Notes: a model not told the origin generated them from the letters alone. Shown: positions 8,661 through 17,375, counted from the first letter of the stretch. The stretch: DNA of 64,000 nucleotides from Paraburkholderia caffeinitolerans (GCF_902859945.1 NZ_CADIKL010000033.1:29657-93656), one strand, 5' to 3'. Made by a program: numbers and translations.

Positions 8661-9379
8661 CGACACCCTTGGCGCTGGTGACAGGAGCAAGCCGTGGAAT
8701 CGGCCGGGCCATTTCGACTCTGCTGGCAACCCGGGGCTACGATCTGATTCTCGTCGCACGTGAAGAAAATCCGCTCGAGCGGGTGGCGGAAGAAATCAGC
8801 TCGAATTATGGCGTGAACGTCAGTTGCATTGCCGTGGACATCACGGATTTTGAGGCCGTGCGCACGCGCGTGAATTCACGCATCGGCGATTCGGGCCGGC
8901 TTGACGTACTCGTGAATTCCGCGGGTATTTTTCGCTTCGGCACCCGCACGTTAGCGACTGAAGATCTCGATAAGATGTTTGCCACAAACGTTACTGCGGC
9001 ACACAATCTTTGCGCGCTCTGCGCAGACGCGATCAAGGCCTCGGGCAAGGGGCACATCATCAATATTTCGTCCGTTGCCGGTCTCGAAGGGTTTGCGCCG
9101 ATCGGAGGTTATTCGGCCAGCAAGTTCGCATTGGTCGGCTATGGCCAGTCGCTAGCGCGCGAATTGCTTGGCGAAAATGTGCGGGTGACCACGCTGTGCC
9201 CAGACGTTGTCGATACCGACATGTCGAAAGGCTCGGCTCTGCCGTCGGAACTGATGATTGCACCGGATGATATTGCAAAAGCAGTGGACTTCGTACTCTC
9301 GTTGTCTCCATCCGCGATTGTCGAAGAACTCGTGATCAGGTGCAAGGCGGTAATCGACATGACGCATGCACGGGTCTGA
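8657..9379 (+). CDS. Short-chain dehydrogenase/reductase (FabG-like)
   Basis: The 240-residue SDR has TGASRGIG near the N-terminus for NADP(H) binding, an NSAG motif, and a Ser...YSASK active site. It lacks the ActIII-specific blocks seen in the first reductase, so it is more likely a tailoring ketoreductase or quinone/carbonyl reductase than a second C-9 reductase. It could in principle also supply the ketoreductase missing from the aryl-polyene-like cluster next door, but its tight overlap with the ABM genes argues for a role in the aromatic pathway. Confidence 0.85.
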   Translation: MTTPLALVTGASRGIGRAISTLLATRGYDLILVAREENPLERVAEEISSNYGVNVSCIAVDITDFEAVRTRVNSRIGDSGRLDVLVNSAGIFRFGTRTLATEDLDKMFATNVTAAHNLCALCADAIKASGKGHIINISSVAGLEGFAPIGGYSASKFALVGYGQSLARELLGENVRVTTLCPDVVDTDMSKGSALPSELMIAPDDIAKAVDFVLSLSPSAIVEELVIRCKAVIDMTHARV

Positions 9380-10055
9380 GGCAGCGTTTCCAGACCGGGT
9401 GATGCCTTCGCCCCAATGGGACGCATCCATGTGGCGTGAAACCACTTTCGACCGTCTGTCCACGCTCGATTACGACGGCGAGAGTGTTTCTGTATTCGCG
9501 TTTGACGGTGAAGAGGGGCGCTGCTCCATGCGCGCCTGCAGCCGCGAACTCGCACAGCGGCTCTTGAGCGTGCTTGCCCCTGGGGCGCGCGTCGTCAAGG
9601 ACGCAGCGGGATGTCCACAAGTCGTTGGCGCACGCATGCATATGAGCATCAGCCACAGTGGAGCTTGTCTCGTCATTGCAGTGGGGCCGGAGCGGCTTGG
9701 TGTGGATATCGTGCATCTTCGATATCCAGAAAGGTGGAAGGAGATCTATGAATGGATCAATGAACCTCAGGATCTCCCGGCATTCCCGGACGTCAATCTT
9801 TTTCTTGAATGTTGGACGGCCAAGGAATCATTGTTGAAGTTGATCGGAGTGGGGCTTGATTTCGGCATGCGCGGGTTATACGGGCCGCCAATCAACGCTT
9901 CAGGATGGCGGCCGGGAAAAGCGGGCGCCGAGACCTATTGGTTAAGGCCCCTGCCGGGATACAGGGGGATGGTGATTTGTCTGGCGCTGGAGCGGTTGAG
10001 TGTAGTGCAGACCATCCGGGTCAAAGGATTCGAGGGCCCGGGGCTATCCAGGTGA
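9366..10055 (+). CDS. 4'-phosphopantetheinyl transferase, Sfp/EntD type
   Basis: This 229-residue protein has the PPTase landmarks: MSISHSG (about 93-99), GVDI (112-115) and ECWTAKESLLKLIGVGL (148-164, the W(T/S)xKE motif with Glu154). It converts apo-ACP to holo-ACP using CoA. Asp114 is kept, but the residue corresponding to the second acidic ligand of Sfp (D-x-E) is Val116, which could alter metal binding. The gene overlaps the preceding reductase by 14 bases, so it is part of the operon and presumably activates the ACP at 5766. It may also serve the ACP at 21761. Confidence 0.88.
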   Translation: MHGSEAAFPDRVMPSPQWDASMWRETTFDRLSTLDYDGESVSVFAFDGEEGRCSMRACSRELAQRLLSVLAPGARVVKDAAGCPQVVGARMHMSISHSGACLVIAVGPERLGVDIVHLRYPERWKEIYEWINEPQDLPAFPDVNLFLECWTAKESLLKLIGVGLDFGMRGLYGPPINASGWRPGKAGAETYWLRPLPGYRGMVICLALERLSVVQTIRVKGFEGPGLSR

Positions 10056-10076
10056 ACGCCGCCGGATCTCGTGCGC

Positions 10077-10403
10077 TTAAGCACTATCCTGATGCTGACT
10101 CGCGCTGCTGCTGTCCGTATGGAACACGCGCTTCGTGGCGCGCTTGGTGCCTTCCCAGCCTTCGCGCGTGACATGTTTGGTGCCTTCCCAGCCCTCGCGC
10201 GAAACATGCGCGATGCCGTGGCCGACCGTTTTCGCCGCGTCCGCGGTGGCGTGGCCGAAGTCGCGCGCGGCGTGGCCGGTCTTCGTCGCAGCCTCTTTCG
10301 AGTCTTGCTTGATGTTCTCTTTCACTTCATGGAGATCGGCGTAGGCAGCCGAGCTCGCCATGCCGGCCAGCAGCGCGGCTAGAACGATGTGGCGTGTTTT
10401 CAC
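10077..10403 (-). CDS. Small secreted/periplasmic protein with REGWEGTK repeats
   Basis: The 108-residue product has a signal peptide (MKTRHIVLAALLAGM to about AYA-D at residue 22). The mature part is strongly charged, with KxGHAxxxxGHA motifs and two tandem REGWEGTK units followed by a basic tail. The repeats resemble amphipathic LEA-like segments, but I know no function. It overlaps the dehydratase upstream by 4 bases (10400-10403), so it is the last gene of the minus-strand aryl-polyene-like operon. It converges on the PPTase with only about 20 bases between. Confidence 0.7.
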   Translation of the reverse strand: MKTRHIVLAALLAGMASSAAYADLHEVKENIKQDSKEAATKTGHAARDFGHATADAAKTVGHGIAHVSREGWEGTKHVTREGWEGTKRATKRVFHTDSSSASQHQDSA

Positions 10404-10918
10404 GTGGGTTCTCCCTTCAAACGGTTATCGGTGGTTCGGGCCAGCGCGCCGGACGCGTCGAGCATCACGGCTGCGCGCCCGTCAAGCAGGACCGCGTCGC
10501 CGCAGCGAATCGTGAAGCCGTAGAGGACGTTGTTGCCGTCCCCGCCCAGGCGCTCGGCTTCCACGGTGAGCGGCGCGTCGAACGTGTCGAGGCGCGCGAC
10601 ACGGGCTTCCACGCCGCGCACGCTCGCAAGAAAGCCCACGCGCGGGCGGGTCGTGCTGTCCTGCATGCCCGCGAGTGCGCCGTGCACGGCCATCGCCTGC
10701 GCCGCATATTCGATGCCGCACACCGAGGCCAGCCGGCCCTGCGAGCGCAGCGGGTTGTGCGCGTCGCGGTGGCTCGTGGCCGTGCAGCGGATGTGCGTGT
10801 CGTCCCATGCGTCAACGCTGTCGAGCAGGCACATCGCGCCGCTGTGCGGAATGTGCGCGGCGATCCACGCGCGGTCGAGCGGCGGGCGCTGCGCAATGTC
10901 CTGTGCGTCTTGCGTCAT
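10400..10918 (-). CDS. Hotdog-fold 3-hydroxyacyl-ACP dehydratase (ApeP-like)
   Basis: The start is set at 10918, where ATGA overlaps the previous gene's stop, giving 172 residues. A longer frame upstream is only an overlap with the neighbour. The sequence IAAHIPHSGAMCLLDSVDAW and the later GIEYAAQAMAVHG are typical of the FabZ/FabA-like hotdog family that includes ApeP of aryl polyene clusters. In the Xenorhabdus pathway two dehydratases work as a pair. The partner here would be the hotdog domain fused to the ligase at 18475-20421. It should dehydrate beta-hydroxyacyl-ACP intermediates to conjugated enoyl chains. Confidence 0.82.
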   Translation of the reverse strand: MTQDAQDIAQRPPLDRAWIAAHIPHSGAMCLLDSVDAWDDTHIRCTATSHRDAHNPLRSQGRLASVCGIEYAAQAMAVHGALAGMQDSTTRPRVGFLASVRGVEARVARLDTFDAPLTVEAERLGGDGNNVLYGFTIRCGDAVLLDGRAAVMLDASGALARTTDNRLKGEPT

Positions 10919-11745
10919 CGCGATCCCTCCGCATGCGTTCCCGGCGACCGCGTCACGTCGATGCGCACACGCGTGTCGGGCAGATAGTCGATCACCACGC
11001 TTTCCGCGCGTCCCGTTGCAATCGCTTCGAGCAGCGGCAGCGCGCGCGCGGCGGGATTTTCCACGCGCAGGGCTTCGAGTTCGGGGGAGGCGAGCGTCGT
11101 GGCTGGCGCGTCGGTCAGCTTCACTTCGATGCACGCCAATCCGTTTGCATGAGCGTCTTCGGCCAGCGGTGCGAGCACGAACGCCACGCCGAAGCCGTTG
11201 TCGATCGGGCGCACCGTGTGCAGCGGCTCCGGGTAGGCGCTCTCGTAGGCAATCAGCAGGCTCGGCGCGCCATCGACGACGATCTGGCAAAGGCTCTCCA
11301 GCAGGCCCGCCGCGAAGCTGCCGTCGTGCGCGCACAGCACGTTCGACGCGGCCCGCGAGCGCGCCGCGATGCTCCAGTAGCCCGCCGCCGCGTTGTGCAC
11401 CGAGTTGTGAAAGCGCGTGGGCGAGAGATGGCGGTCGTCGCTCGAGAGCATTGCGCAGATGGCGTGGCAGTTCTCGCCGTCGGCGCTCGATGCGGCGAAT
11501 ACGGTCGCGAGCGTCGCGCCGTCGCGGCCGCTCGCGGTGAGGGCTTCGTGGCCCGCGGCGAGCGCGATTCTAACGATCGGGCCGGTGCGGCGTCGCTCGG
11601 CGGCGGGCAGGCCCTCCGGCGCTGGCGTCGCGGTGCGCGCGCTCGTCCATGGCGCGCGGCCTGCGAGTACGTCGGCGGCGTTTGGCCAGTTGGCGAGGCC
11701 AGGCCCGATCAGGCCGATGCTTTCGATGGAGGCGCGCAATTTCAT
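10915..11745 (-). CDS. Truncated ketosynthase partner (ApeC-like chain length factor)
   Basis: This 276-residue protein starts at ATG 11745 (MKLRASIESIGLIGPGLANW). It resembles the N-terminal half of a beta-ketoacyl synthase but has no TACSS-type active-site cysteine motif. The region around NSVHNAAAGYWSIAARSRAASNVLCAHDGSF occupies the place of the nucleophile elbow. Such short, catalytically incomplete KS proteins accompany aryl polyene ketosynthases (ApeC with ApeO) and act as heterodimer partners. It overlaps the dehydratase downstream by 4 bases and follows the ketosynthase by 7 bases. Confidence 0.8.
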   Translation of the reverse strand: MKLRASIESIGLIGPGLANWPNAADVLAGRAPWTSARTATPAPEGLPAAERRRTGPIVRIALAAGHEALTASGRDGATLATVFAASSADGENCHAICAMLSSDDRHLSPTRFHNSVHNAAAGYWSIAARSRAASNVLCAHDGSFAAGLLESLCQIVVDGAPSLLIAYESAYPEPLHTVRPIDNGFGVAFVLAPLAEDAHANGLACIEVKLTDAPATTLASPELEALRVENPAARALPLLEAIATGRAESVVIDYLPDTRVRIDVTRSPGTHAEGSR

Positions 11746-11752
11746 GATGGGT

Positions 11753-13027
11753 TCACGCTCGCTGTTCGTGCGAATCGTGCGATTCGTGCCGTTCGCTCGA
11801 CAAGCGGTCCGCGCTGCCAAGAATCAGGCTGCAATTCGTGCCGCCGAAGCCGAACGAATTGCTCAGGACGGTGTGCAGGTCTGCGTCGCGGCTTTGCAGG
11901 ACATAGTCAAGCCGATGCGCGCCATCGTCCACGAAACCGAGCGCCGGATCGGGCTGCGTCGTGTTCACGCCCGCGGGCACGAAGCGGTGGCGCAGCGCGA
12001 GCGCGGCGATCACGGCCTCCAGCGCGCCTGCCGCGCCCAGCGTGTGGCCAGTCGCGCCCTTGGTCGAACTGCACGGCGTGCCGTCGAAGAGGGCGCGCAC
12101 CGCGAGGCTCTCGGCGGCGTCGTTGCTCGGTGTCGCGGTGCCGTGCAGGTTGATGTAGCCGATCTCGTGCGGCGCGACGCCCGCTGTCGCGAGCGCCTGC
12201 TCGATGGCCGCGCGCGCGCCCAGCCCTTCCGGGTGCGGCGACGACATGTGATGGGCGTCGCTCGACTCGCCCACGCCGAGCAGCAGCACGGCATCGTCAT
12301 CGAGCGCGCTGCGGCCCTCGGGCACGCGCTCGATGAAGGCGAACGCAGCCGCCTCGCCAATCGAGATGCCGTTGCGCGCCACGTCGAATGGCCGGCACGG
12401 CTGGCGCGAGAGCAGTTCGAGCGAGTTGAAGCCATACAGCGTGGTGAGGCACAGCGAGTCGACGCCGCCCACGATCGCCGCGTCGATGAGACCGGCTTCG
12501 ATCATGCGCCGCGCGGAGCCGAACACCTTCGCCCCCGACGAACACGCCGACGAGATCGCCGTGGCCGGGCCACGCAGCGCGAAATACGCGCGCACGAATG
12601 CGGCCACGGAATAGGCGTTGTGCGTTTGCGCGTAGCGGAACCCTGCGGGCAGTGCCCCCGTTTGCGGGTCGCGCTGGCTGTACGCGTGCTCGGTTTCGAG
12701 AATCCCGCTCGTGCTCGTGCCCATGAACACGCCGACGCGCTCCGCGCCATACCGCGCGGCAGCGGCCTCGACATGCGCGGCGAAGCCGTCTTGCACGAGG
12801 CCGAGTTGCGCGAGACGGTTGTTGCGGCACGCGTATTCGGCAAGATCGGCGCGCATCGGCACGGCTTCGACGTCCTCGACCGCGCCGATCCACGTCTCGA
12901 GCTCCGCGCGCTCGAAATCGCACGGCGCGAGGCCGCCGCGCTGGCTGCGCAGCGCGTCGAGCGTCGCGTCGAGCCCGCGCCCGAGGCAGCTGGTGGCGGT
13001 GAAGTGCGAGAGCAGAAGGGGTTTCAC
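11753..13027 (-). CDS. Beta-ketoacyl-ACP synthase (ApeO/ApeR-like)
   Basis: A GTG start at 13027 gives 424 residues beginning MKPLLLSHFTATSCLGRG, the usual KS N-terminus. A TTG at 13096 overlapping the upstream stop is an alternative. The catalytic triad is intact: Cys162 (ISSACSSGAKVFG), His295 (INLHGTATPSND) and His328 (KGATGHTLGAAG). Located between the deacetylase and the truncated KS, it is the probable elongating ketosynthase of the polyene chain. It clearly differs from the type II PKS KS-alpha at 3313. Confidence 0.88.
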   Translation of the reverse strand: MKPLLLSHFTATSCLGRGLDATLDALRSQRGGLAPCDFERAELETWIGAVEDVEAVPMRADLAEYACRNNRLAQLGLVQDGFAAHVEAAAARYGAERVGVFMGTSTSGILETEHAYSQRDPQTGALPAGFRYAQTHNAYSVAAFVRAYFALRGPATAISSACSSGAKVFGSARRMIEAGLIDAAIVGGVDSLCLTTLYGFNSLELLSRQPCRPFDVARNGISIGEAAAFAFIERVPEGRSALDDDAVLLLGVGESSDAHHMSSPHPEGLGARAAIEQALATAGVAPHEIGYINLHGTATPSNDAAESLAVRALFDGTPCSSTKGATGHTLGAAGALEAVIAALALRHRFVPAGVNTTQPDPALGFVDDGAHRLDYVLQSRDADLHTVLSNSFGFGGTNCSLILGSADRLSSERHESHDSHEQRA

Positions 13028-13092
13028 GAAGGTCGAATCCGGTGGCTGTAGCGTGCGAGCTCGAAGGCGAGCCCGCCGCGCATTGATCCTTA

Positions 13093-14088
13093 TCAAATTT
13101 TATCAAATGGGGGGTGGCCGGCTCCGTTTCGGCCAGGGAGCCCGGCTGGCTGGCGGGGGCGTTCGGCTTGCCGGGAGTCGGTCGCGGCTGGGTTCACTGC
13201 TGGGTTCGCTGCGGTGTTCACCGTCGCCGGGGCCAGATCGAGGTCGAGGTCGAGGGCGTCGCGCAGCGTCGTCCAGCGCAACTTAGCCATCGCCGCGGCG
13301 CGCAGCACCTCGGGCAGCGCGTCGAGCACCACGGGGTTGCCGCTCGGGCCGCGCGCCGCGTGGCCGTCGTGCAGGAGCAGGATGTCGCGCGGCGCGAGGC
13401 CGTCCAGCAGGCGCTGCGCGACCTTGTGGCCGTCGTGCTCGCGCGTGTCGAAGCCGCGTCGCGTCCAGCTCGCCAGTTGCAGGCCGAACTCGCACAGCAC
13501 CGGTTCGAGAAACGGATTGCGCAGGCCCGCCGGGGCGCGGAAAAAGTACGGCCGCATACCGGTGATCTCGGTGAGCGTGCGCTGCGCGGCTTCAATCTCG
13601 CGTCGCAGGGCGCTTGGGCCCGAGATCGAGAAATTGTGCCGGTGCCGCTGGCTGTGGTTCTCGACGGCGTGGCCGCGCGCGACGATCTCCTCCACGTAAC
13701 GCGGGTGGCGTCGCGCCAGATCGCCAATGCAGAAAAACGTCGCGCGCGCGCCGTGCTGGTCGAGCAAGTCGAGCACGCGCGGCGTGACTTCGGGGTCGGG
13801 GCCATCGTCGATGGTGAGGGCGATGCGCCGGTCGTCGCTGCCATCCACTGCACGCGGCAGGCGCGTCCAGTTTGGGCCGAGCAGCGCGCTCCTTGGCCAG
13901 AGTCCCGCCGCCGCTAGCGCGAGATGCGAGGCGATCACGCCGCCCACCGCCCATGGCCAGGTCGACGGCTGGGCCAGCAGCGCCGCCGCTGCGCCCGCAT
14001 GCAGTGCCGCCGAGCCTGTGATCAGCGGCGTGGGCCTCCAGCGGCGCGCCGCGCCCAGCTGCGGTGCGAGTGTCGAAGGCGTGTTCAT
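13093..14088 (-). CDS. Polysaccharide deacetylase family (NodB domain) membrane protein
   Basis: The 331-residue protein begins with two hydrophobic segments (about residues 22-70). A NodB homology domain (about 85-290) carries TIDDGPDPEV (metal-binding Asp pair), HSQRH (HxxxH), FRAPAG and LLLHDG. The family removes N- or O-acetyl groups from glycans. It overlaps the MMPL exporter upstream by 4 bases (14085-14088), so it is cotranscribed with the lipid cluster. That suggests deacetylation of a sugar added by the nearby glycosyltransferase. The Ala/Pro/Asn-rich C-terminal tail looks disordered. Confidence 0.85.
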   Translation of the reverse strand: MNTPSTLAPQLGAARRWRPTPLITGSAALHAGAAAALLAQPSTWPWAVGGVIASHLALAAAGLWPRSALLGPNWTRLPRAVDGSDDRRIALTIDDGPDPEVTPRVLDLLDQHGARATFFCIGDLARRHPRYVEEIVARGHAVENHSQRHRHNFSISGPSALRREIEAAQRTLTEITGMRPYFFRAPAGLRNPFLEPVLCEFGLQLASWTRRGFDTREHDGHKVAQRLLDGLAPRDILLLHDGHAARGPSGNPVVLDALPEVLRAAAMAKLRWTTLRDALDLDLDLAPATVNTAANPAVNPAATDSRQAERPRQPAGLPGRNGAGHPPFDKI

Positions 14089-16643
14089 GTGCGGTGTTCC
14101 TTGTGGCCTGGCCGTGCCGTAACGTGTGCCCGCGGCGCGAGAATCGCGGCGAAGGCGAGCGCGAGCATCGCGCCGGGGCCGACCGTAAGGCCGAAAGTTT
14201 CGAGCAGCGGCACGCGCGAGAGCGCGAGCAGGCCGAAGCCCGCAACCGTCGCAAGATTGGCGACCAGCAGCGAAACGAGCGTCTGGGGCGTGATGTGCGG
14301 CGCGTTCGCCGGTTCGTTTGCTGCGCCTGCCTCGGGCTTGCAGAAGAACAGCGCATAGTTCGAGCCCACCGCCACGATCAGCAGCATCCCGACCAGATGG
14401 AGGATGGTCATCGGCACGCCCGCGAGCGCGAAGCCCGCACCCACCACCAGCACCGCCGCGACGAGCGGCGCGAGCGCGTGTGCCGCACGCAGCGGCGAGC
14501 GTAGCGCGATCGCCAGCAGCACGGCGATCGCCACGAAGCCCGCGAGCGAGAGGCGGATGTCCTCGTGGACGTAGTTCACGTAGAGGCGGTCGGCCTCGGC
14601 CTTGAGGTCGACGAACAGCGCGCCGGGCACGCCCGCGCGCGCGACGGCGGCGCTGATCGGCGCGGTGTCGAGGCTCGATCCGCTCGCGCGCGCGGCCGCG
14701 CCCTCGGGCGCGCGCAACGCGAGCATCGCGCTCCAGCGGCCATCACGGTCGGTCCGCTCGGTCAGCAAGGCATCGACGGCCAGCGCCATCGAGGTCCCGC
14801 GAAGGTCCGCGCGCGTGATCAAGGGCGCGTTGCGCGCGGCCTCGGCGTCGGCGAGGAACGGCGCGAAGACCTCGGGCTTGACGCTGACCGGCTGATCGGC
14901 GACAGCTTCTCGCATGCGCGTGGCGAGCGTGGCCGCGTCGGGCAGGCTCGCGAGGCGCGCGCGCTGCGTGGCGTCGCTCGGCAGATAGCGCGCCGGGCTT
15001 TCGAAGCCCCCGAGCACGCCCTTGTCGACGAGCGGCTGCAATTGCGCGCCGATCTTCTCCGCGCCTTCGAGCGCGGCCTGTTCGCTCGCGGCGGGAATCT
15101 CCACCAGATAGCGCACGTCGGGCGCGCCCACGTCGGCGCGCAACCGCGCGTCGAGCGCCTGGCTTGCCGCTGGGACCGGGCTCAGCGAGGCCAGCTCGCG
15201 GCTCCACAGATCGTCGCGGTGCACCGCGAGCACCGCGACCGCGGCCAGTGTCAGCGCCAGCAGCGGCCAGCGCAGGCGCGGCGCGGCTTGTGCGGCCGAG
15301 GCGAGCCAGCCGCCGACGCGCGAGACGTCGCGGATCGTTACGGCGCCGCCTTGCAGGCGCGGCAGCACGAAGCGCGTGACGAGCGCCGCCGTCACGAGAC
15401 CCGCGATCGAATACGCACCCAGTTGCACGAGGCCCGGAAAGCCCGAAAACAGCATCGATGCGAACCCGCACACCGAGGTGAGCACGCCCAGCCGGATCGT
15501 CGGCCAGTAAGCGGCGACCCAGGCGCGCAGCGAGGTGTCGTGCGAGCGCGAACGTGGGCCGGAACGAGTCTCGGCGGACTGCACGAACAGATAGATCGAA
15601 TAATCGACCGCCTCGCCAATCAGCGTCGTGCCGAAGCCGAGCGTGAGGCCCTGGACAGTGCCGAACGCGAGGCTCACCGCCGCGATGCCCGCGGCCACGC
15701 CCGAGAGCACTGGCACGAGGCCGAGCGCGAGCGTGCGCGGCGAGCGGTAGAGCGTGAGCAGCAGCGCGACGATCAGCACGAGGCTCAAGGCCGAGATGCG
15801 CTGGACGTCGTGGCGGATCGCGTCGCGCGTGTCCACCGAGAACACGCCGGGGCCGGTCATTTCCAGCCGGTATGTGGAGGCGGAGGTTTTCGGCAGCGTG
15901 CGCGTGGCGGCGTCGAACGCGCTGCGGATGGCGTCGATGGCGCTGGCCTGCGCGTCGGTATCGGAGCCTGCGGCGGTGGTCTGCGCGACCAGCACGGCGC
16001 GCGTGCCGTCGCGCGAGGCCCATACGCCGTCGCGGCTCGCCGGCTGCGCGGCGCTGTCGAGTTCGCCGACGAGCGCGGCGACTTCGCCGGTCGGGTCGTG
16101 CGGCAGCAGGTCCTTGGCGACGAGGCCAGCCGACGAGCTCAGCAAGTCGAGGCTTTCGCCGAGCGCCGCATGAAGGCCTTCGGCCGTGAAGCGCTGCGGC
16201 GTGACCGCCGGGCTCAGCGCGTAGCGGTGCGTGAACACGAATTGCTGGTCGCGCGCGTCGTTCACGGCCTCGCCGTTGTGGACCGCCGCGAAGCGCGGGT
16301 CGGCGCGCAGCCGCGCCGCGACTTGCCGCGAGAGTTGCGCGCGAGCGGCTGCATCGCCGCCATCGCTGGAGCCGTTGGGACCGCCCCCGGCGATGGAGAC
16401 GAGAATCAGCCGCGAGATGACGCCGTCGCGCAACTGATCGACGAGCACGCGCTGGCCGGCGCTCGGCGAGCGCGGCAGGAACGCGGAAAGGTCGGTGCTG
16501 AAATGGGTGCGCGCGATGATCCCCGCGCAGGCGATGAGGAACAGCAGCCACGCGAGCACGGCGTGGCGCTGCAATGCCTGTGCGAGCGCGCGCAAGCCTC
16601 GGGCTTGCTGCTGGCGCGAGGCGGGTGGGGTGCGATCGTCCAT
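14085..16643 (-). CDS. MMPL/RND-family lipid exporter (ApeM-like)
   Basis: This is an 852-residue inner-membrane protein with the MMPL layout: one N-terminal TM segment, a large periplasmic loop (about 60-260), five TM segments, then the repeat of the same pattern. A second loop and the last TM block occur near the C-terminus (LLIVAVGSNYALFF, LVANLATVAGFGLLALS). Hydrophobicity-rich segments and GFGTTLIGEAVDYSIYLFV match the family. In aryl polyene and xanthomonadin clusters the MMPL protein is proposed to move the lipid-linked pigment from the inner membrane. Proton-coupled transport is family knowledge. Confidence 0.9.
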   Translation of the reverse strand: MDDRTPPASRQQQARGLRALAQALQRHAVLAWLLFLIACAGIIARTHFSTDLSAFLPRSPSAGQRVLVDQLRDGVISRLILVSIAGGGPNGSSDGGDAAARAQLSRQVAARLRADPRFAAVHNGEAVNDARDQQFVFTHRYALSPAVTPQRFTAEGLHAALGESLDLLSSSAGLVAKDLLPHDPTGEVAALVGELDSAAQPASRDGVWASRDGTRAVLVAQTTAAGSDTDAQASAIDAIRSAFDAATRTLPKTSASTYRLEMTGPGVFSVDTRDAIRHDVQRISALSLVLIVALLLTLYRSPRTLALGLVPVLSGVAAGIAAVSLAFGTVQGLTLGFGTTLIGEAVDYSIYLFVQSAETRSGPRSRSHDTSLRAWVAAYWPTIRLGVLTSVCGFASMLFSGFPGLVQLGAYSIAGLVTAALVTRFVLPRLQGGAVTIRDVSRVGGWLASAAQAAPRLRWPLLALTLAAVAVLAVHRDDLWSRELASLSPVPAASQALDARLRADVGAPDVRYLVEIPAASEQAALEGAEKIGAQLQPLVDKGVLGGFESPARYLPSDATQRARLASLPDAATLATRMREAVADQPVSVKPEVFAPFLADAEAARNAPLITRADLRGTSMALAVDALLTERTDRDGRWSAMLALRAPEGAAARASGSSLDTAPISAAVARAGVPGALFVDLKAEADRLYVNYVHEDIRLSLAGFVAIAVLLAIALRSPLRAAHALAPLVAAVLVVGAGFALAGVPMTILHLVGMLLIVAVGSNYALFFCKPEAGAANEPANAPHITPQTLVSLLVANLATVAGFGLLALSRVPLLETFGLTVGPGAMLALAFAAILAPRAHVTARPGHKEHRT

Positions 16644-16688
16644 GCGCGCGGCTACCTGCTTACCTGTGTGTTGGGCTCAACGTCGGGC

Positions 16689-17375
16689 TCAATTCGCTGC
16701 CGGTGCGAGCAGCGGGCGCAGGCGCATCAGCGAATGGTCGCCGCCCGCTTGCTGGATCGCTACGCTGCGCAGCGCGTCGCCCGTGCCTTCGAGCGTGATC
16801 GCGCTCACGGCCTTGAGCATGCGCGAATCGCGCGGCGTGAGCGTGAGCGTCCAGCTCTCAGCACTGCCGGCGAGCGCGACCTGATACGTCTGCTCGAGTA
16901 CGGGCCGGTTGCCCGTGAGCGTGGCGCGGATGCTCTCGATGAACGCGCCCAGTTCCGGATAGCGCGCGAGCGCGAGCGTGTACTTGTGCTGGTTGCGCTC
17001 GACGGTGAGCATGTCGCCGTCCACCACGAGATGCTCGGGCTTGGGCTCGAGCGTGTTTTTCTCCAGATGATCGGGCGCGACGAATACCAGTTCTCCTGAC
17101 GATTCGATCGGCTGCGAGGCGATCGCGAGGTACTTGGTTTCCGTGAACGCGGCGCGGCCCGACTTGTGCTGGGCGAGCGCGGACATGAGGCGGTCGAGCG
17201 TCCAGGCGGAAGGCTCTGCCGCTTGTGTTGCCTGGGTTGCCTGCGCCGCTTGCGAAGGCGCGGCTGAGGCGAACGTGAGCGCAGTCACGGCGCTTGCGCT
17301 CATTACACACGCGACGACGCGGCGCGCAAACCGCTGGCCAATGAACGGGCGGACGAAACGGCGGATGGCGCTCAT
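16689..17375 (-). CDS. LolA-like periplasmic lipid carrier (ApeL-like)
   Basis: The 228-residue product has a signal sequence (cleavage near SQA-A, about residue 43) and a LolA-type domain with FTETKYLAIASQPIESSGELVFVAPDHLEK, a signature of LolA-related proteins in aryl polyene clusters. It would bind the hydrophobic product after export and hand it to the outer membrane. It overlaps the acyltransferase upstream by 4 bases (17372-17375), and the MMPL gene follows 45 bases later. Confidence 0.85.
   Translation of the reverse strand: MSAIRRFVRPFIGQRFARRVVACVMSASAVTALTFASAAPSQAAQATQATQAAEPSAWTLDRLMSALAQHKSGRAAFTETKYLAIASQPIESSGELVFVAPDHLEKNTLEPKPEHLVVDGDMLTVERNQHKYTLALARYPELGAFIESIRATLTGNRPVLEQTYQVALAGSAESWTLTLTPRDSRMLKAVSAITLEGTGDALRSVAIQQAGGDHSLMRLRPLLAPAAN

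Noticed and set aside
10675..13051. Long plus-strand frames opposite the ketosynthase genes
   Set aside because: They are low-complexity Arg/Ala translations. The minus-strand frames carry ketosynthase and dehydratase motifs.
14565..17099. Very long plus-strand open frame of 844 codons opposite the MMPL and LolA genes
   Set aside because: Its translation is Arg/Ala-rich without domains, while the minus strand encodes clear MMPL and LolA families. It is an antisense shadow caused by high G+C.
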